From positions 434,001-498,000 of the forward strand of contig CAVUMM010000005.1 of NCBI GenBank assembly GCA_963742655.1: DNA of 64,000 nt. Direction: 5' to 3'. Position 1 is the stretch's first letter; each line of letters opens with the position of its first letter. Below are positions 8,793-16,208 of this stretch, one piece after another. A program made the translations under genes and the position numbers. Source of the stretch: JAICLK01 sp963742655 (GTDB lineage: Bacteria > Patescibacteriota > Saccharimonadia > Saccharimonadales > UBA4665). The notes beneath the pieces are model-generated. The model was not told the origin of the DNA, ran no database searches, and saw only the letters and a program-made list of their open reading frames with translations.

Positions 8793-9761
8793 ATGCGATT
8801 GATTAAACGAATCACCATTAGTTTTGGCTACCTGTTATTGGCAGCATGTTTTGGTGCGTGGTTGTTTTTTGGCTGGTCGGGAACGGGCTGGAAGGCCCTG
8901 GCTATCCCGACCGGCAGCATGCGCCCGACTTTGCCAATTGGTTCGATGGTGTTTGTGCACCGCGTCCCTGTATCTTCATTGAAGGTCGGGGACGTCATCA
9001 CGTACACCAATCCGCGTAATCCGAAAATGACAATCTCGCACCGCATCATCAAAACATATTTGATTAGCGGCATAGTACCCGGATTCGTTACTAAAGGCGA
9101 CGCCAACCAAAGTGCCGACGTGCCGATTCCAGCCGGTTTAGTGCAGGGAAAAGTGATGTGGCATGTGCCGGATGTTGGATATGCGCTGATAGATGCGAAA
9201 AAGCCGATCATTATTTTGCCGATCGTGTATCTGGCGGCACTTTTGATAATGATTGAAGAAGTTCAGCGTTTGTCCGAATATTACCGGCGGTTTATTTTGT
9301 ATCGGTTGCCGGGATATCGCCGGCACGAGATGGAGCCGGACAACAAAGTATCCAAGCGGGTTGGCATGGGTGCGGCGCTTACGACCGCGCTCGTAGTGGC
9401 CGGGCTGGCTATCAGTCCGGCTGCGTATGCGGCTCTGAAGAGCAACACGGTCGTACTTGCCAACAATCGAATAAGCGTTGCCAAGATCTGTGACAACAAA
9501 GGGCAGAATAAGGACAATCATGGCAATCCTAAAGATAAATGTAACAACAACGGTAACGGCGGGAATTGCGGCGCGAACAAAAATTCTAATAATACTAAGA
9601 ATTGCACCACGCAATGTTCCAATAACGTGAACGTTAATACGAACACGAACCAGACTGCCACGACCGGAAACACTCACTCAAGCGGCAGCGGCAATGCGAC
9701 CAGCGGCAACGTCAGCAACAACAGCTCGACAAACATCAACATAAACGTCTCAAACTGCTAG
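8793..9761 (+). CDS. SipW-type signal peptidase I fused to an Asn-rich secreted tail
   Basis: Residues 1-160 form an S26B (archaeal/ER type) signal peptidase: a helix at about 10-30, catalytic Ser in PTGSMRPTLPIGS (Ser42), His in ISHRI (His83) in place of the bacterial Lys, and GDAN (Asp103). A second helix lies near 138-155. The frame continues without a stop into another signal-like helix (about 192-210, VVAGLAISPAAYA) and a 110-residue tail dominated by Asn, Gly, Lys, Thr and Ser with several Cys. The A-A-Y-A site could be cut by the enzyme itself. An in-frame GTG at 8784 is an alternative start. It pairs with the TasA-like gene upstream. Confidence 0.85.
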   Translation: MRLIKRITISFGYLLLAACFGAWLFFGWSGTGWKALAIPTGSMRPTLPIGSMVFVHRVPVSSLKVGDVITYTNPRNPKMTISHRIIKTYLISGIVPGFVTKGDANQSADVPIPAGLVQGKVMWHVPDVGYALIDAKKPIIILPIVYLAALLIMIEEVQRLSEYYRRFILYRLPGYRRHEMEPDNKVSKRVGMGAALTTALVVAGLAISPAAYAALKSNTVVLANNRISVAKICDNKGQNKDNHGNPKDKCNNNGNGGNCGANKNSNNTKNCTTQCSNNVNVNTNTNQTATTGNTHSSGSGNATSGNVSNNSSTNININVSNC

Positions 9762-9828
9762 TTGTCAATTTGTAAAAGCGCATCGATACTAGTTGCCGAG
9801 TTCGAATTAGTAGTACATAATATTCCGA

Positions 9829-10530
9829 ATGCCGGAGTATATCCAGATAGAACACACTGAATCGTTTCGTAGTAATGCATCTGCTCGGCGGCTAGTGACG
9901 CCCACAATTTGTGTTAGCAGCGGGCTTCAGGAGTCGCTAGAACAGGGCGGCGAATCATTGCAAGTTGACGATGACAGATTGCTCGGTGGCGTTGGTGTGC
10001 TGGGTATGAAGCGGCCGGTCGAAATCAGACTTGCTGCGATTTCCGATGCGGACAAAGGCGATGGACCGCTTTTAGCGATAAGCTGGGCAGATTATGGCCA
10101 CCCGACGTTGGCTGAAATCGAGATAAACCCGGGCAGGCTACGGGCAACGCGCAGGGAACGAAGGCGCGACGCGCTAGAGTTGAACACGGCATTTTGGCTT
10201 GGTGCGACGGTATGCAATGCACTCGCGAACGGCCAGAACGGAGCGCTTAAGCAGGAGCTTGCAAATCGTCAAAACAAGAGTATATTTTCACTCATTGATT
10301 TACTCGGCGGTATTATAGTTGGTAATGCAGCCAGGGCAGCTACCAACAACGCGCTTCTCGGTTCGGCAGTTGGTGCTAGCGTGTTCGCAGCCGAACTCAT
10401 TAAAGGTGTTGCTAAGCGCCAGCGTTTGGCGGGTATTAGTGTCGGCGATTTTGCAATTATCAAATATCAGAATTTGGCTAATGTACTAGCAGAAGATTAT
10501 CCGGCAATTCATCAAGGCGCGGCAGCGTAG
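9829..10530 (+). CDS. Hypothetical protein with a small-residue-rich helix
   Basis: The 233-residue product has a basic centre (RRLRATRRERRRDALELNT-like) and, at about residues 150-190, an Ala/Gly-rich stretch (LLGGIIVGNAARAATNNALLGSAVGASVFAAELI) that could be a membrane-inserting or glycine-zipper segment. No family is recognised. CATAAT (9816-9821) ends 7 nt before ATG 9829, so the start is leaderless. It stands between the signal peptidase and another orphan gene with no sign of an operon. Confidence 0.6.
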   Translation: MPEYIQIEHTESFRSNASARRLVTPTICVSSGLQESLEQGGESLQVDDDRLLGGVGVLGMKRPVEIRLAAISDADKGDGPLLAISWADYGHPTLAEIEINPGRLRATRRERRRDALELNTAFWLGATVCNALANGQNGALKQELANRQNKSIFSLIDLLGGIIVGNAARAATNNALLGSAVGASVFAAELIKGVAKRQRLAGISVGDFAIIKYQNLANVLAEDYPAIHQGAAA

Positions 10531-10532
10531 TG

Positions 10533-10604
10533 TCAAATTTGCAGCACGATTTGCGTCAGAGCCGATGTCATCAATATCAACATGGCGAACAGCTGCGTTA
10601 TCAT
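10533..10604 (-). CDS. Possible 23-residue hydrophobic peptide
   Basis: A short minus-strand frame encodes 23 residues almost wholly hydrophobic (MITQLFAMLILMTSA and onward to IVLQI). It lies in the gap between two genes on the opposite strand. No Shine-Dalgarno site or good promoter is seen, so chance is a real possibility. Confidence 0.2.
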   Translation of the reverse strand: MITQLFAMLILMTSALTQIVLQI

Positions 10605-10687
10605 AAGTTTAAAGGGTGTGACTTCCTGCGCGCATATTTCCCTGCATACATTTGGTTTCAATCTATACCTGTGTTAGATGTATTGGT

Positions 10688-11539
10688 ATGAGTAAGTCGC
10701 CGGGAGAACAGCACGAAGCCAACATGCTGGAGCCGCTCGACCATTTTGTCGTGCTAGGTATTGAAGCCCTGCATATCTACGATCAAGAGGTCGGTATGCC
10801 GGTATCGCTGCACCAGGATTGCTATAGCTCCTCAGCCCAGCTGCCTACAGGCGAAGAACTTATTTTTAAGCCGATTTCGACCGCTCAAGCAAAATACACG
10901 CAAAAATTTTACACAGACCTGGGTTTTGGCAAAGCTGAGATAGAGTCGGGTATAGGATATATTTTTACCAATAGCGACTCATCGCATTCCAAGCGGAAAG
11001 ACGACAGCGAAGATGAGCCGGAGCCACGCAGAAGGCTATATATTAGCGGGATACTTGACCCCTCGGTCGTAAAGGTTTTGCGGCAGCAGGACGGCGAAAC
11101 CGGTTTTGTCGATTCCTACTTGTTGCCTGATGAATCCGCGACTATCATCCACACCGCTTTTCTTTCACAATTAGCTGGGTACATCGCACAAAGGTATGGA
11201 CAGGTTGACGCCCATGAAGCCCTGGCGGCATTTACCGCTGAAGTAGCGGAAGCCAGTCAGGTTTTGGACGCAGCCCAGCTTGACAGCATGTTTTATCGGG
11301 TGCAAACGCCGTATTCCCCAAAACATACGCCACTCGTGCTTGGTACTCTCTTATTCGACAGCATAATAAAACGATTTCAGAATACCAGCCCGGCTAAGGG
11401 CCATGAGCAGCTTCACGAAATGGTTATGGCCGGTGATTATTTTCCGCGTATATTGCAGCTAGTCGACGGCCTGCAGCCGCAGCCAAGCCTGTCGTACTTA
11501 ATGATGCATAATGTCGTTAGTACGCCGGAATCTGATTAG
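10688..11539 (+). CDS. Hypothetical protein
   Basis: ATG 10688 (MSKSPGEQHEAN) gives 283 residues; a start 36 nt upstream is possible but lies before the TTAGAT box at 10674-10679, whose end is 8 nt from ATG 10688. The protein is soluble, with an acidic/basic linker near residue 110 (SKRKDDSEDEPEPRRRL) separating two alpha/beta-looking halves. No catalytic motif or family is recognised. It is convergent with the greA-like gene, which ends 50 nt away. Confidence 0.65.
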   Translation: MSKSPGEQHEANMLEPLDHFVVLGIEALHIYDQEVGMPVSLHQDCYSSSAQLPTGEELIFKPISTAQAKYTQKFYTDLGFGKAEIESGIGYIFTNSDSSHSKRKDDSEDEPEPRRRLYISGILDPSVVKVLRQQDGETGFVDSYLLPDESATIIHTAFLSQLAGYIAQRYGQVDAHEALAAFTAEVAEASQVLDAAQLDSMFYRVQTPYSPKHTPLVLGTLLFDSIIKRFQNTSPAKGHEQLHEMVMAGDYFPRILQLVDGLQPQPSLSYLMMHNVVSTPESD

Positions 11540-11588
11540 CCCGCTTAGTCGTAACAATGATACTTAAAGTAAAAATGTGCGTTGGAAT

Positions 11589-12035
11589 TCAGGCGATCCG
11601 CAATATGCCGTAGTTTTGTTTGCCGAGCGCGGTTTTGATTTCCACGTCGCCGCCTTTTCGCTTGCCGAGCAAAGCTTTGCCGATCGGTGAGGCGGCGGAA
11701 ACATATTCGACATCCGGGTCGGCACCGGCGGGCGGGATGATCATAATTGCGCGGATGTCACTGCCGCGCTGTATATACACGACATTTCCAATACCGACAG
11801 TATCGTGGTGGGCGGCCGAGCTCGATGATACACGCGCGAGCAGCAGCTGGCGCTCCACGCGCTCCAGATTACCCTGGATAAAATTGCGCTGGGCCATGGC
11901 GAACGTTACGCTGCCGTCGATGCCGGAGCGCGGATTGTCGTTGAAGCGCTCGTCCACTTCGACAAGCTTGTCGCGCAGAAAATCGCGCGTCAGCTCCAGC
12001 TGGCTAATACTGTTTTCGGAAGAATCTGCCGCCAT
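11589..12035 (-). CDS. GreA/GreB-family transcript cleavage factor-like protein
   Basis: From ATG 12035, with AAAGGAGG 7 nt upstream, the product is 148 residues. Residues about 10-70 form a charged coiled-coil hairpin (ELTRDFLRDKLVEVDERF; RNFIQGNLERVERQLLLAR) and residues 80-148 match the GreA C-terminal FKBP-like domain (VGIGNVVYIQ; YVSAASPIGKALLGKRKGGDVEI). GreA rescues backtracked RNA polymerase through acidic residues at the tip of the coiled coil; DNPRSGIDG lies there. The order and length fit a Gre factor slightly shorter than usual. A half-copy of the 7284 palindrome lies 23 nt upstream. Confidence 0.8.
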   Translation of the reverse strand: MAADSSENSISQLELTRDFLRDKLVEVDERFNDNPRSGIDGSVTFAMAQRNFIQGNLERVERQLLLARVSSSSAAHHDTVGIGNVVYIQRGSDIRAIMIIPPAGADPDVEYVSAASPIGKALLGKRKGGDVEIKTALGKQNYGILRIA

Positions 12036-12057
12036 CACCGCCTCCTTTGACACATTG

Positions 12058-12069
12058 TTGCATACATAA
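12058..12069. promoter_or_regulatory. Half-copy of the 7284 palindrome before the greA-like gene
   Basis: TTGCATACATAA repeats one arm and centre base of the palindrome at 7284-7307. On the minus strand it falls just downstream of a TATAGT box for the greA-like gene, where a bound protein would block transcription. The second half-site is degenerate. A shared regulator is an inference. Confidence 0.45.
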
Positions 12070-12183
12070 CTATAGTTCGGTATAAAAGCTTTGGCAGTGT
12101 GGATTATCACAGCGGTAAATTTTACGACGTTGGTAGCACCAGCTCGTTTGACGTTTTTTGCATACTATGACACAATTTTTTAT

Positions 12184-12699
12184 ATGAATGTGCCTGAGAG
12201 TCTGTCCCGAGTCAACGATTTTGACCCCGCACATATTACCTATCAACCATCTGCCGGGGAACCTACGCCAACCAGGTCCGAGGAGCAGCTGCGCGTGGGT
12301 GCGGCGTATTACGACACTGAGCTTGAGTGGCATCCATCCGGATTTATGGCGGTCATGCAGCGGGGTGAAGATGGGTTCCCGACCAGAATTAACGTATGGG
12401 ACTCGCAGGGCAGGCTCATCGCTACTGATTTTATAGGTACGGTATTGGTCGATGATCGTTCGGGCGCAATTTTTGATGCGGCGGGAGCGGATCCGGCATT
12501 GAGCAAGCAAGCGCCCCTCTTTACCAACGAATACCATTATGATTCTTTAGGGAGGCTAATCGAGGCATCCCAAATCGTAACTCAGAACGACCTCACGACG
12601 CGCTACGTTTTTCGATGCACTTTGTTTAATTACGACGAAGATGGCGCTTGCACGCCACACGCTCTGGACATGAGTGATCATCATACGTTCGAAGCTTAG
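12184..12699 (+). CDS. Hypothetical protein with YD-repeat-like end
   Basis: The 171-residue protein is soluble and beta-rich. Near the C-terminus NEYHYDSLGRLIEAS resembles a YD (RHS) repeat, and earlier VWDSQGRLIATDF has a similar turn, so a small beta-roll is possible; no toxin core is visible. ATG 12184 lies about 15 nt after TACTAT (12163-12168); there is no Shine-Dalgarno site. The gene is divergent from the greA-like gene and followed closely by another orphan. Confidence 0.6.
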   Translation: MNVPESLSRVNDFDPAHITYQPSAGEPTPTRSEEQLRVGAAYYDTELEWHPSGFMAVMQRGEDGFPTRINVWDSQGRLIATDFIGTVLVDDRSGAIFDAAGADPALSKQAPLFTNEYHYDSLGRLIEASQIVTQNDLTTRYVFRCTLFNYDEDGACTPHALDMSDHHTFEA

Positions 12700-12761
12700 G
12701 GCGTAGCCGAATGTTCCGCTCGAAGATATCCGTAAAAATGTAGTAGAGTTTTGATGTATTA

Positions 12762-13436
12762 ATGGCCAAACTTCAACCTTGCGAAAAAGCGCCGGAACAT
12801 AATCAGTTGGCATTTTACTCAACCGCCGACACGATAGATCTGCACAGAGAAGTGCTCGGGGCGCACGACCGGTATTGGGCGAAACTTAAACGTGACGCTG
12901 AAGCCAGGGTCGACATAGTTTCATATGATTTAGGCGGTATGTTTTTGAGCCACTTCCAACCGGTTTTGGGCGAAGTCCTGTTAATTATCGGTGACAAGGC
13001 GCTCCGGTTTTCAAAAGACGAATCGACAAGGCGGAAGGCGATGGCCGCGCTGGGGATGTCTGTAATGTTACGCCGAATGTTACGCCTTATGGATACACCA
13101 CTGGATGCCCGGGGTTCCGGGCAAGCAGATGTAATACCTGATCTAGAATTTGACGAAGCGGCCCGTATGCCATACGAACCGGGATTGCACGTTCCGCCTG
13201 AAGTTGCCGAGTCGATATTGCCGCCCATACAGTACCCGGAAGAATGGTACTACGGCAGCGGCCTGTATGTGCGGCGCACGCAACCTGCGGAGCCGCATAA
13301 AAGAATACTCAAAGAAGCCGCGGCGCATGGTGTCAGAATTGAGTCGCAAGAACTTGTTACCATGTCCCCGTTTATCCCGAGCATGATCTTAAGCGAAGCC
13401 ATAACGAGCCCGGTAAACCTAGGGGGGTCAGATTAA
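12762..13436 (+). CDS. Hypothetical protein
   Basis: The 224-residue protein begins with a polar region and then an alpha/beta segment (YDLGGMFLSHFQPVLGEVLLIIGDKALRF) followed by a helical, basic region (RKAMAALGMSVMLRRMLRLMD) and a Pro-rich C-terminal third. I recognise no family or catalytic motif. ATG 12762 follows TAGAGT by 12 nt, close to but not exactly the leaderless spacing. It ends six bases before the promoter of the microprotein unit. Confidence 0.6.
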   Translation: MAKLQPCEKAPEHNQLAFYSTADTIDLHREVLGAHDRYWAKLKRDAEARVDIVSYDLGGMFLSHFQPVLGEVLLIIGDKALRFSKDESTRRKAMAALGMSVMLRRMLRLMDTPLDARGSGQADVIPDLEFDEAARMPYEPGLHVPPEVAESILPPIQYPEEWYYGSGLYVRRTQPAEPHKRILKEAAAHGVRIESQELVTMSPFIPSMILSEAITSPVNLGGSD

Positions 13437-13441
13437 AAAAA

Positions 13442-13469
13442 TTGACAAAATAGTAAAAATGTGTATAAT
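13442..13469 (+). promoter_or_regulatory. Strong sigma70-type promoter
   Basis: TTGACA (13442-13447) and TATAAT (13464-13469), both consensus, are separated by 16 bp. It drives the isolated 30-residue frame at 13534 and ends at the terminator 13665-13692, giving a transcript of about 215 nt. Confidence 0.85.
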
Positions 13470-13533
13470 AATAGATGTTTTGATCGAAACAAACATTCAG
13501 TAAAAATTAAATAAATAGAGGCAAAATAAAAAC

Positions 13534-13626
13534 ATGTCTACACGCAAAAAGTTTCTATCATTTGAGTTTGCCAATACCACAAACAAGGACATACTCAAGG
13601 TAGATAGTATCCTGAAAAGTTTGTGA
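13534..13626 (+). CDS. 30-residue microprotein in its own transcription unit
   Basis: ATG 13534 has AGAGG 10 nt upstream. The product is MSTRKKFLSFEF followed by an 18-residue polar/helical end (ILKVDSILKSL at the C-terminus); it has no signal peptide or membrane segment. A consensus promoter stands 65 nt upstream and a 10-bp-stem terminator 39 nt downstream, so it is the only reading frame of a monocistronic, probably abundant RNA. Base composition is much richer in A+T than the flanks. The transcript could instead act as a small RNA, with the frame incidental. Confidence 0.55.
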   Translation: MSTRKKFLSFEFANTTNKDILKVDSILKSL

Positions 13627-13664
13627 TAGTCAGATTTAGAATCAAGCGCTTACATATTCTAAAT

Positions 13665-13692
13665 AAAGCCCGGGCAAGTCCCGGGCTTTTTA
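13665..13692 (+). terminator. Rho-independent terminator
   Basis: Stem AAAGCCCGGG / CCCGGGCTTT (10 bp, perfect), 5-nt loop CAAGT, followed by a run of T. It closes the microprotein unit. Confidence 0.9.
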
Positions 13693-13777
13693 GTGCGTAT
13701 AAAACTTCAGCAAACATGGGGCATTGGCACGTAGTATCAATGCGTCCAAAGGCTTATACTTGTAGGGACAACATATC

Positions 13778-14989
13778 ATGCGTAAACGAAAACAATTGAA
13801 AGCCAAACCTGCTCGCCCGAAGCGCGCAACAGGTAATGCTCAAGCAGCCTACGATTTGTACCGGACACTGCCGAATCCATCGTACGATTATACGTCCAAA
13901 GACCCGCGGCCTCGTCCGACGCGAGCGGCAAAATCGGGTCGGCCGCGCTGGAAAAAAGTGTTGAAGCGAACAGCAATCACTTTAGCCGTTCTTGTCTTAC
14001 TAACTTTCGGCTGGCTCGGTTATAAATTTATGCGAGACTTCGGCTGGCAGAATTTCCTTAGCTTGTTTAACCATACGCGTTTGAAGGGCGAAGATGTAGG
14101 GCGGGTGAATATCCTGCTGGCCGGCTATTCGGCCGATGATCCCGGGCATTCCGGCGGGCAGCTGACGGATTCGATCATGCTGGTGAGCATCGATACCAAA
14201 CACGACAAAGCTTTTATGATAAGCATCCCGCGTGATTTGTACGTCAACATTCCGAATAATGGCTACGCCAAAATCAACGAAGCGTACGAAGACGGCCAAG
14301 CCGAACATTTCACCGGATCGGGCTACCCCGCCGGCGGCATGGGCTTGCTGGAAGAAACCGTATCGCAGAAGTTCGGCATCCCAATCAATTATTACGCGCT
14401 GATTGATTACACGGCGTTCCGCGACGCAGTGAATGCGGTCGGCGGTATCACGGTGAATATCGCAAGCGAAGATCCGCGCGGGTTGTACGACCCGAGCATT
14501 GATTGGACGACCCACGGCCCGTTGGTGAATCTGACTAACGGCTCTCATGCGCTGAATGGCGAGCAGGCGCTCGATCTCGCCCGTGCCCGCGGCGACGCAT
14601 ATGGTTCGTATGGATTCGCGCAGGCAGACTTCGACCGTACGCAACATCAGCGGCAAATGCTGGTCGCATTGGTAGCCAAGGCAACTACTGCCGGCGTGTT
14701 AGCAAATCCATTTAAGGTTGGAAATCTTTTCGACGCATACAGCAAAAACGTCAAAACGGATTTCCACTTGAACGAAGCGCGCCGACTCAATACGATAATG
14801 AAAAAAATCCCGATCGCATCAATCAGATCCGCTTCGCTCAACAGCGCGACTTATAACGGGCAAACAGGTGTTGACTTGTTGCAAAGCTACGCCACGCCGT
14901 ACGGCCAAAGCGCGTTAGTGCCGGCGGCTGGCATCGACAATTACGCCCAAATTCATGGTTATGTAGGACAACTCGAAGCTCAGAATTAA
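13778..14989 (+). CDS. LytR-CpsA-Psr (LCP) family protein
   Basis: The 403-residue protein has a long basic cytoplasmic N-terminus (1-65), one helix (about 66-88, ITLAVLVLLTFGWLGYKF) and an external LCP domain (about 108-330). LCP hallmarks are NILLAGYSADD, LTDSIMLVSIDTKHDKAFMISIPRDLYV with the Asp and Arg residues that bind the pyrophosphate, NYYALIDYTAFRDAVNAVGGI and LDLARARGD. LCP enzymes transfer glycan polymers from lipid carriers to peptidoglycan. TATACT (13755-13760) lies 17 nt before the ATG, with AGGGA between them. It is the main wall-decoration enzyme seen here. Confidence 0.95.
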   Translation: MRKRKQLKAKPARPKRATGNAQAAYDLYRTLPNPSYDYTSKDPRPRPTRAAKSGRPRWKKVLKRTAITLAVLVLLTFGWLGYKFMRDFGWQNFLSLFNHTRLKGEDVGRVNILLAGYSADDPGHSGGQLTDSIMLVSIDTKHDKAFMISIPRDLYVNIPNNGYAKINEAYEDGQAEHFTGSGYPAGGMGLLEETVSQKFGIPINYYALIDYTAFRDAVNAVGGITVNIASEDPRGLYDPSIDWTTHGPLVNLTNGSHALNGEQALDLARARGDAYGSYGFAQADFDRTQHQRQMLVALVAKATTAGVLANPFKVGNLFDAYSKNVKTDFHLNEARRLNTIMKKIPIASIRSASLNSATYNGQTGVDLLQSYATPYGQSALVPAAGIDNYAQIHGYVGQLEAQN

Positions 14990-15033
14990 CACTTAGATTT
15001 GCATATAATCAAAAATTATTACAAACTATATTT

Positions 15034-15735
15034 ATGATTATAGGTTCGCGCCTTGGTCCAATGGATGTGTTTCGGGATGAACACTTACGGCGCCCACCCA
15101 GGCATGGCACGGTGTTTTTTGGCGATTTGAATCCCGGGGCATATCCCGGGCAAGAGGAAATAATGAATGGTTGGCGCCACAATTCCGAAGGCATCAGCCT
15201 ATCCGCGGAGTCGATGTCGCACGCACGACAGATCAAGTATCGGCAGGCCAAATTGGAATGGCTTATTCTGGCGCACAAACCGGAAGATGCCGGCCACGGC
15301 CCGCACGGCCAATACATACATGTTCTGCAGCAGTTGCTAAAAGAATTCCTGGCTGAAAAGCTGGGAGAAATCCGGATTGCCTGGTGGGGCGAGCAGGCCG
15401 ATAGGTTTGACGACGCGATGACGGCGATCGGCGGTCTGGCATTACGCCATGCGGAGATATTGAGAAAAGGGTTCGCAACCAAGAATCCGAGTTCGAGCTT
15501 TGTCGCAGTATATCCCGAGGCGCCGGAATCTGGCGAAGCGCATGTATTGCCGATAAAAGCCGGCATAATTCGTTATCAGGATCACCAGCTACATCATGTC
15601 GATGTTTTTCAGGCAGATAGAAAGCGCGGTCTTCAAAATGAATCGTTTTGGATAGAATCCGCAAATTTTTGGCGAAGTGTATTTCAGGATTCAAGTCAAA
15701 GTGTGGATTTGCAGAAAATTGAAATTGCCGCGTAG
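15034..15735 (+). CDS. Hypothetical protein
   Basis: The 233-residue product is soluble. The first part is basic with HGTVFFGDLNPGAYPGQEE; a long helix (HARQIKYRQAKLEWLILAHK) and FVAVYPEAPE follow, so an alpha/beta fold is likely, but no family is recognised. Two starts are possible: ATG 15034, 24 nt after TATAAT (15004-15009), or ATG 15061. No Shine-Dalgarno site is seen at either. The next gene, the YerC-like repressor, has its own promoter. Confidence 0.6.
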   Translation: MIIGSRLGPMDVFRDEHLRRPPRHGTVFFGDLNPGAYPGQEEIMNGWRHNSEGISLSAESMSHARQIKYRQAKLEWLILAHKPEDAGHGPHGQYIHVLQQLLKEFLAEKLGEIRIAWWGEQADRFDDAMTAIGGLALRHAEILRKGFATKNPSSSFVAVYPEAPESGEAHVLPIKAGIIRYQDHQLHHVDVFQADRKRGLQNESFWIESANFWRSVFQDSSQSVDLQKIEIAA

Positions 15736-15755
15736 TGTTTAATTCGGTCTGACTG

Positions 15756-15785
15756 TTGACATAATTACTTTACTTTGATAAAGTA
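15756..15785 (+). promoter_or_regulatory. Promoter with an embedded palindrome before the YerC-like gene
   Basis: TTGACA (15756-15761) and TAAAGT (15779-15784) are 17 bp apart, and ATG 15793 comes 8 nt later. The perfect palindrome TACTTT-GAT-AAAGTA (15771-15785) covers the -10 box. A TrpR-fold repressor is encoded directly downstream, so autorepression through this site is likely but untested. Confidence 0.75.
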
Positions 15786-15792
15786 TTGAGTC

Positions 15793-16122
15793 ATGCAAAG
15801 TTCATATGCATCGGTTTGGGAAATGGAAACGGCCCGGCAGTTCGCCGAAGTCGTTGCTGCTATTGACGACGTGAAGACGATGCAGAATTTTCTGCGCGAT
15901 GTTATGAGCGAGAAGGAAATTATCGAAATCAGCTCCCGGCTCAAAGCTGCTGACATGCTCAAACAGGGCAAAAAATACACTGAGATTATCGAAAAAACCA
16001 AGCTCTCCAGCCGCACGGTCGCGCGTATCAGCGATTGGTTGCAGAACGGCTGCGGAGGTTACGAAGCCGCGCTGGAATTAATCAACACTCACCACAGCCA
16101 TACGAAGCCAGCTCGTGCTTAA
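15793..16122 (+). CDS. TrpR/YerC/YecD-type repressor
   Basis: The 109-residue all-helical protein matches the YerC/TrpR family: ETARQFAEVVAAIDDVKTMQNFLRDVMSEKEI, SSRLKAADMLKQGKKYTEIIEKTKLSSRTVARISDWL with the helix-turn-helix at about residues 70-92. TrpR itself binds tryptophan; YerC proteins are usually encoded near histidine or tryptophan genes and their effector is uncertain. The frame is leaderless, 8 nt after its -10 box. A terminator at 16148 separates it from the HisG-HisE fusion, its probable target. Confidence 0.9.
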   Translation: MQSSYASVWEMETARQFAEVVAAIDDVKTMQNFLRDVMSEKEIIEISSRLKAADMLKQGKKYTEIIEKTKLSSRTVARISDWLQNGCGGYEAALELINTHHSHTKPARA

Positions 16123-16147
16123 GTAATAAAGTTCTAAAAATTAATTA

Positions 16148-16178
16148 CGCCAGCACGACGCTGGCGTTTTTGTTTTTT
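16148..16178 (+). terminator. Intrinsic terminator between the repressor gene and hisG-hisE
   Basis: Stem CGCCAGC / GCTGGCG with loop ACGAC and a T-rich tail interrupted by one G. It lies 25 nt after the repressor stop and 31 nt before the next start, so hisG-hisE depends on read-through, attenuation or a promoter hidden in the T-rich tail. Confidence 0.85.
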
Positions 16179-16208
16179 GATTAACCTAATTTCTAGGAGA
16201 TTTTAAAG

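Noticed and set aside
16148..16178. Trp/His leader-peptide attenuator
   Set aside because: No upstream peptide rich in His or Trp and no alternative antiterminator stem was visible; kept as a plain terminator.
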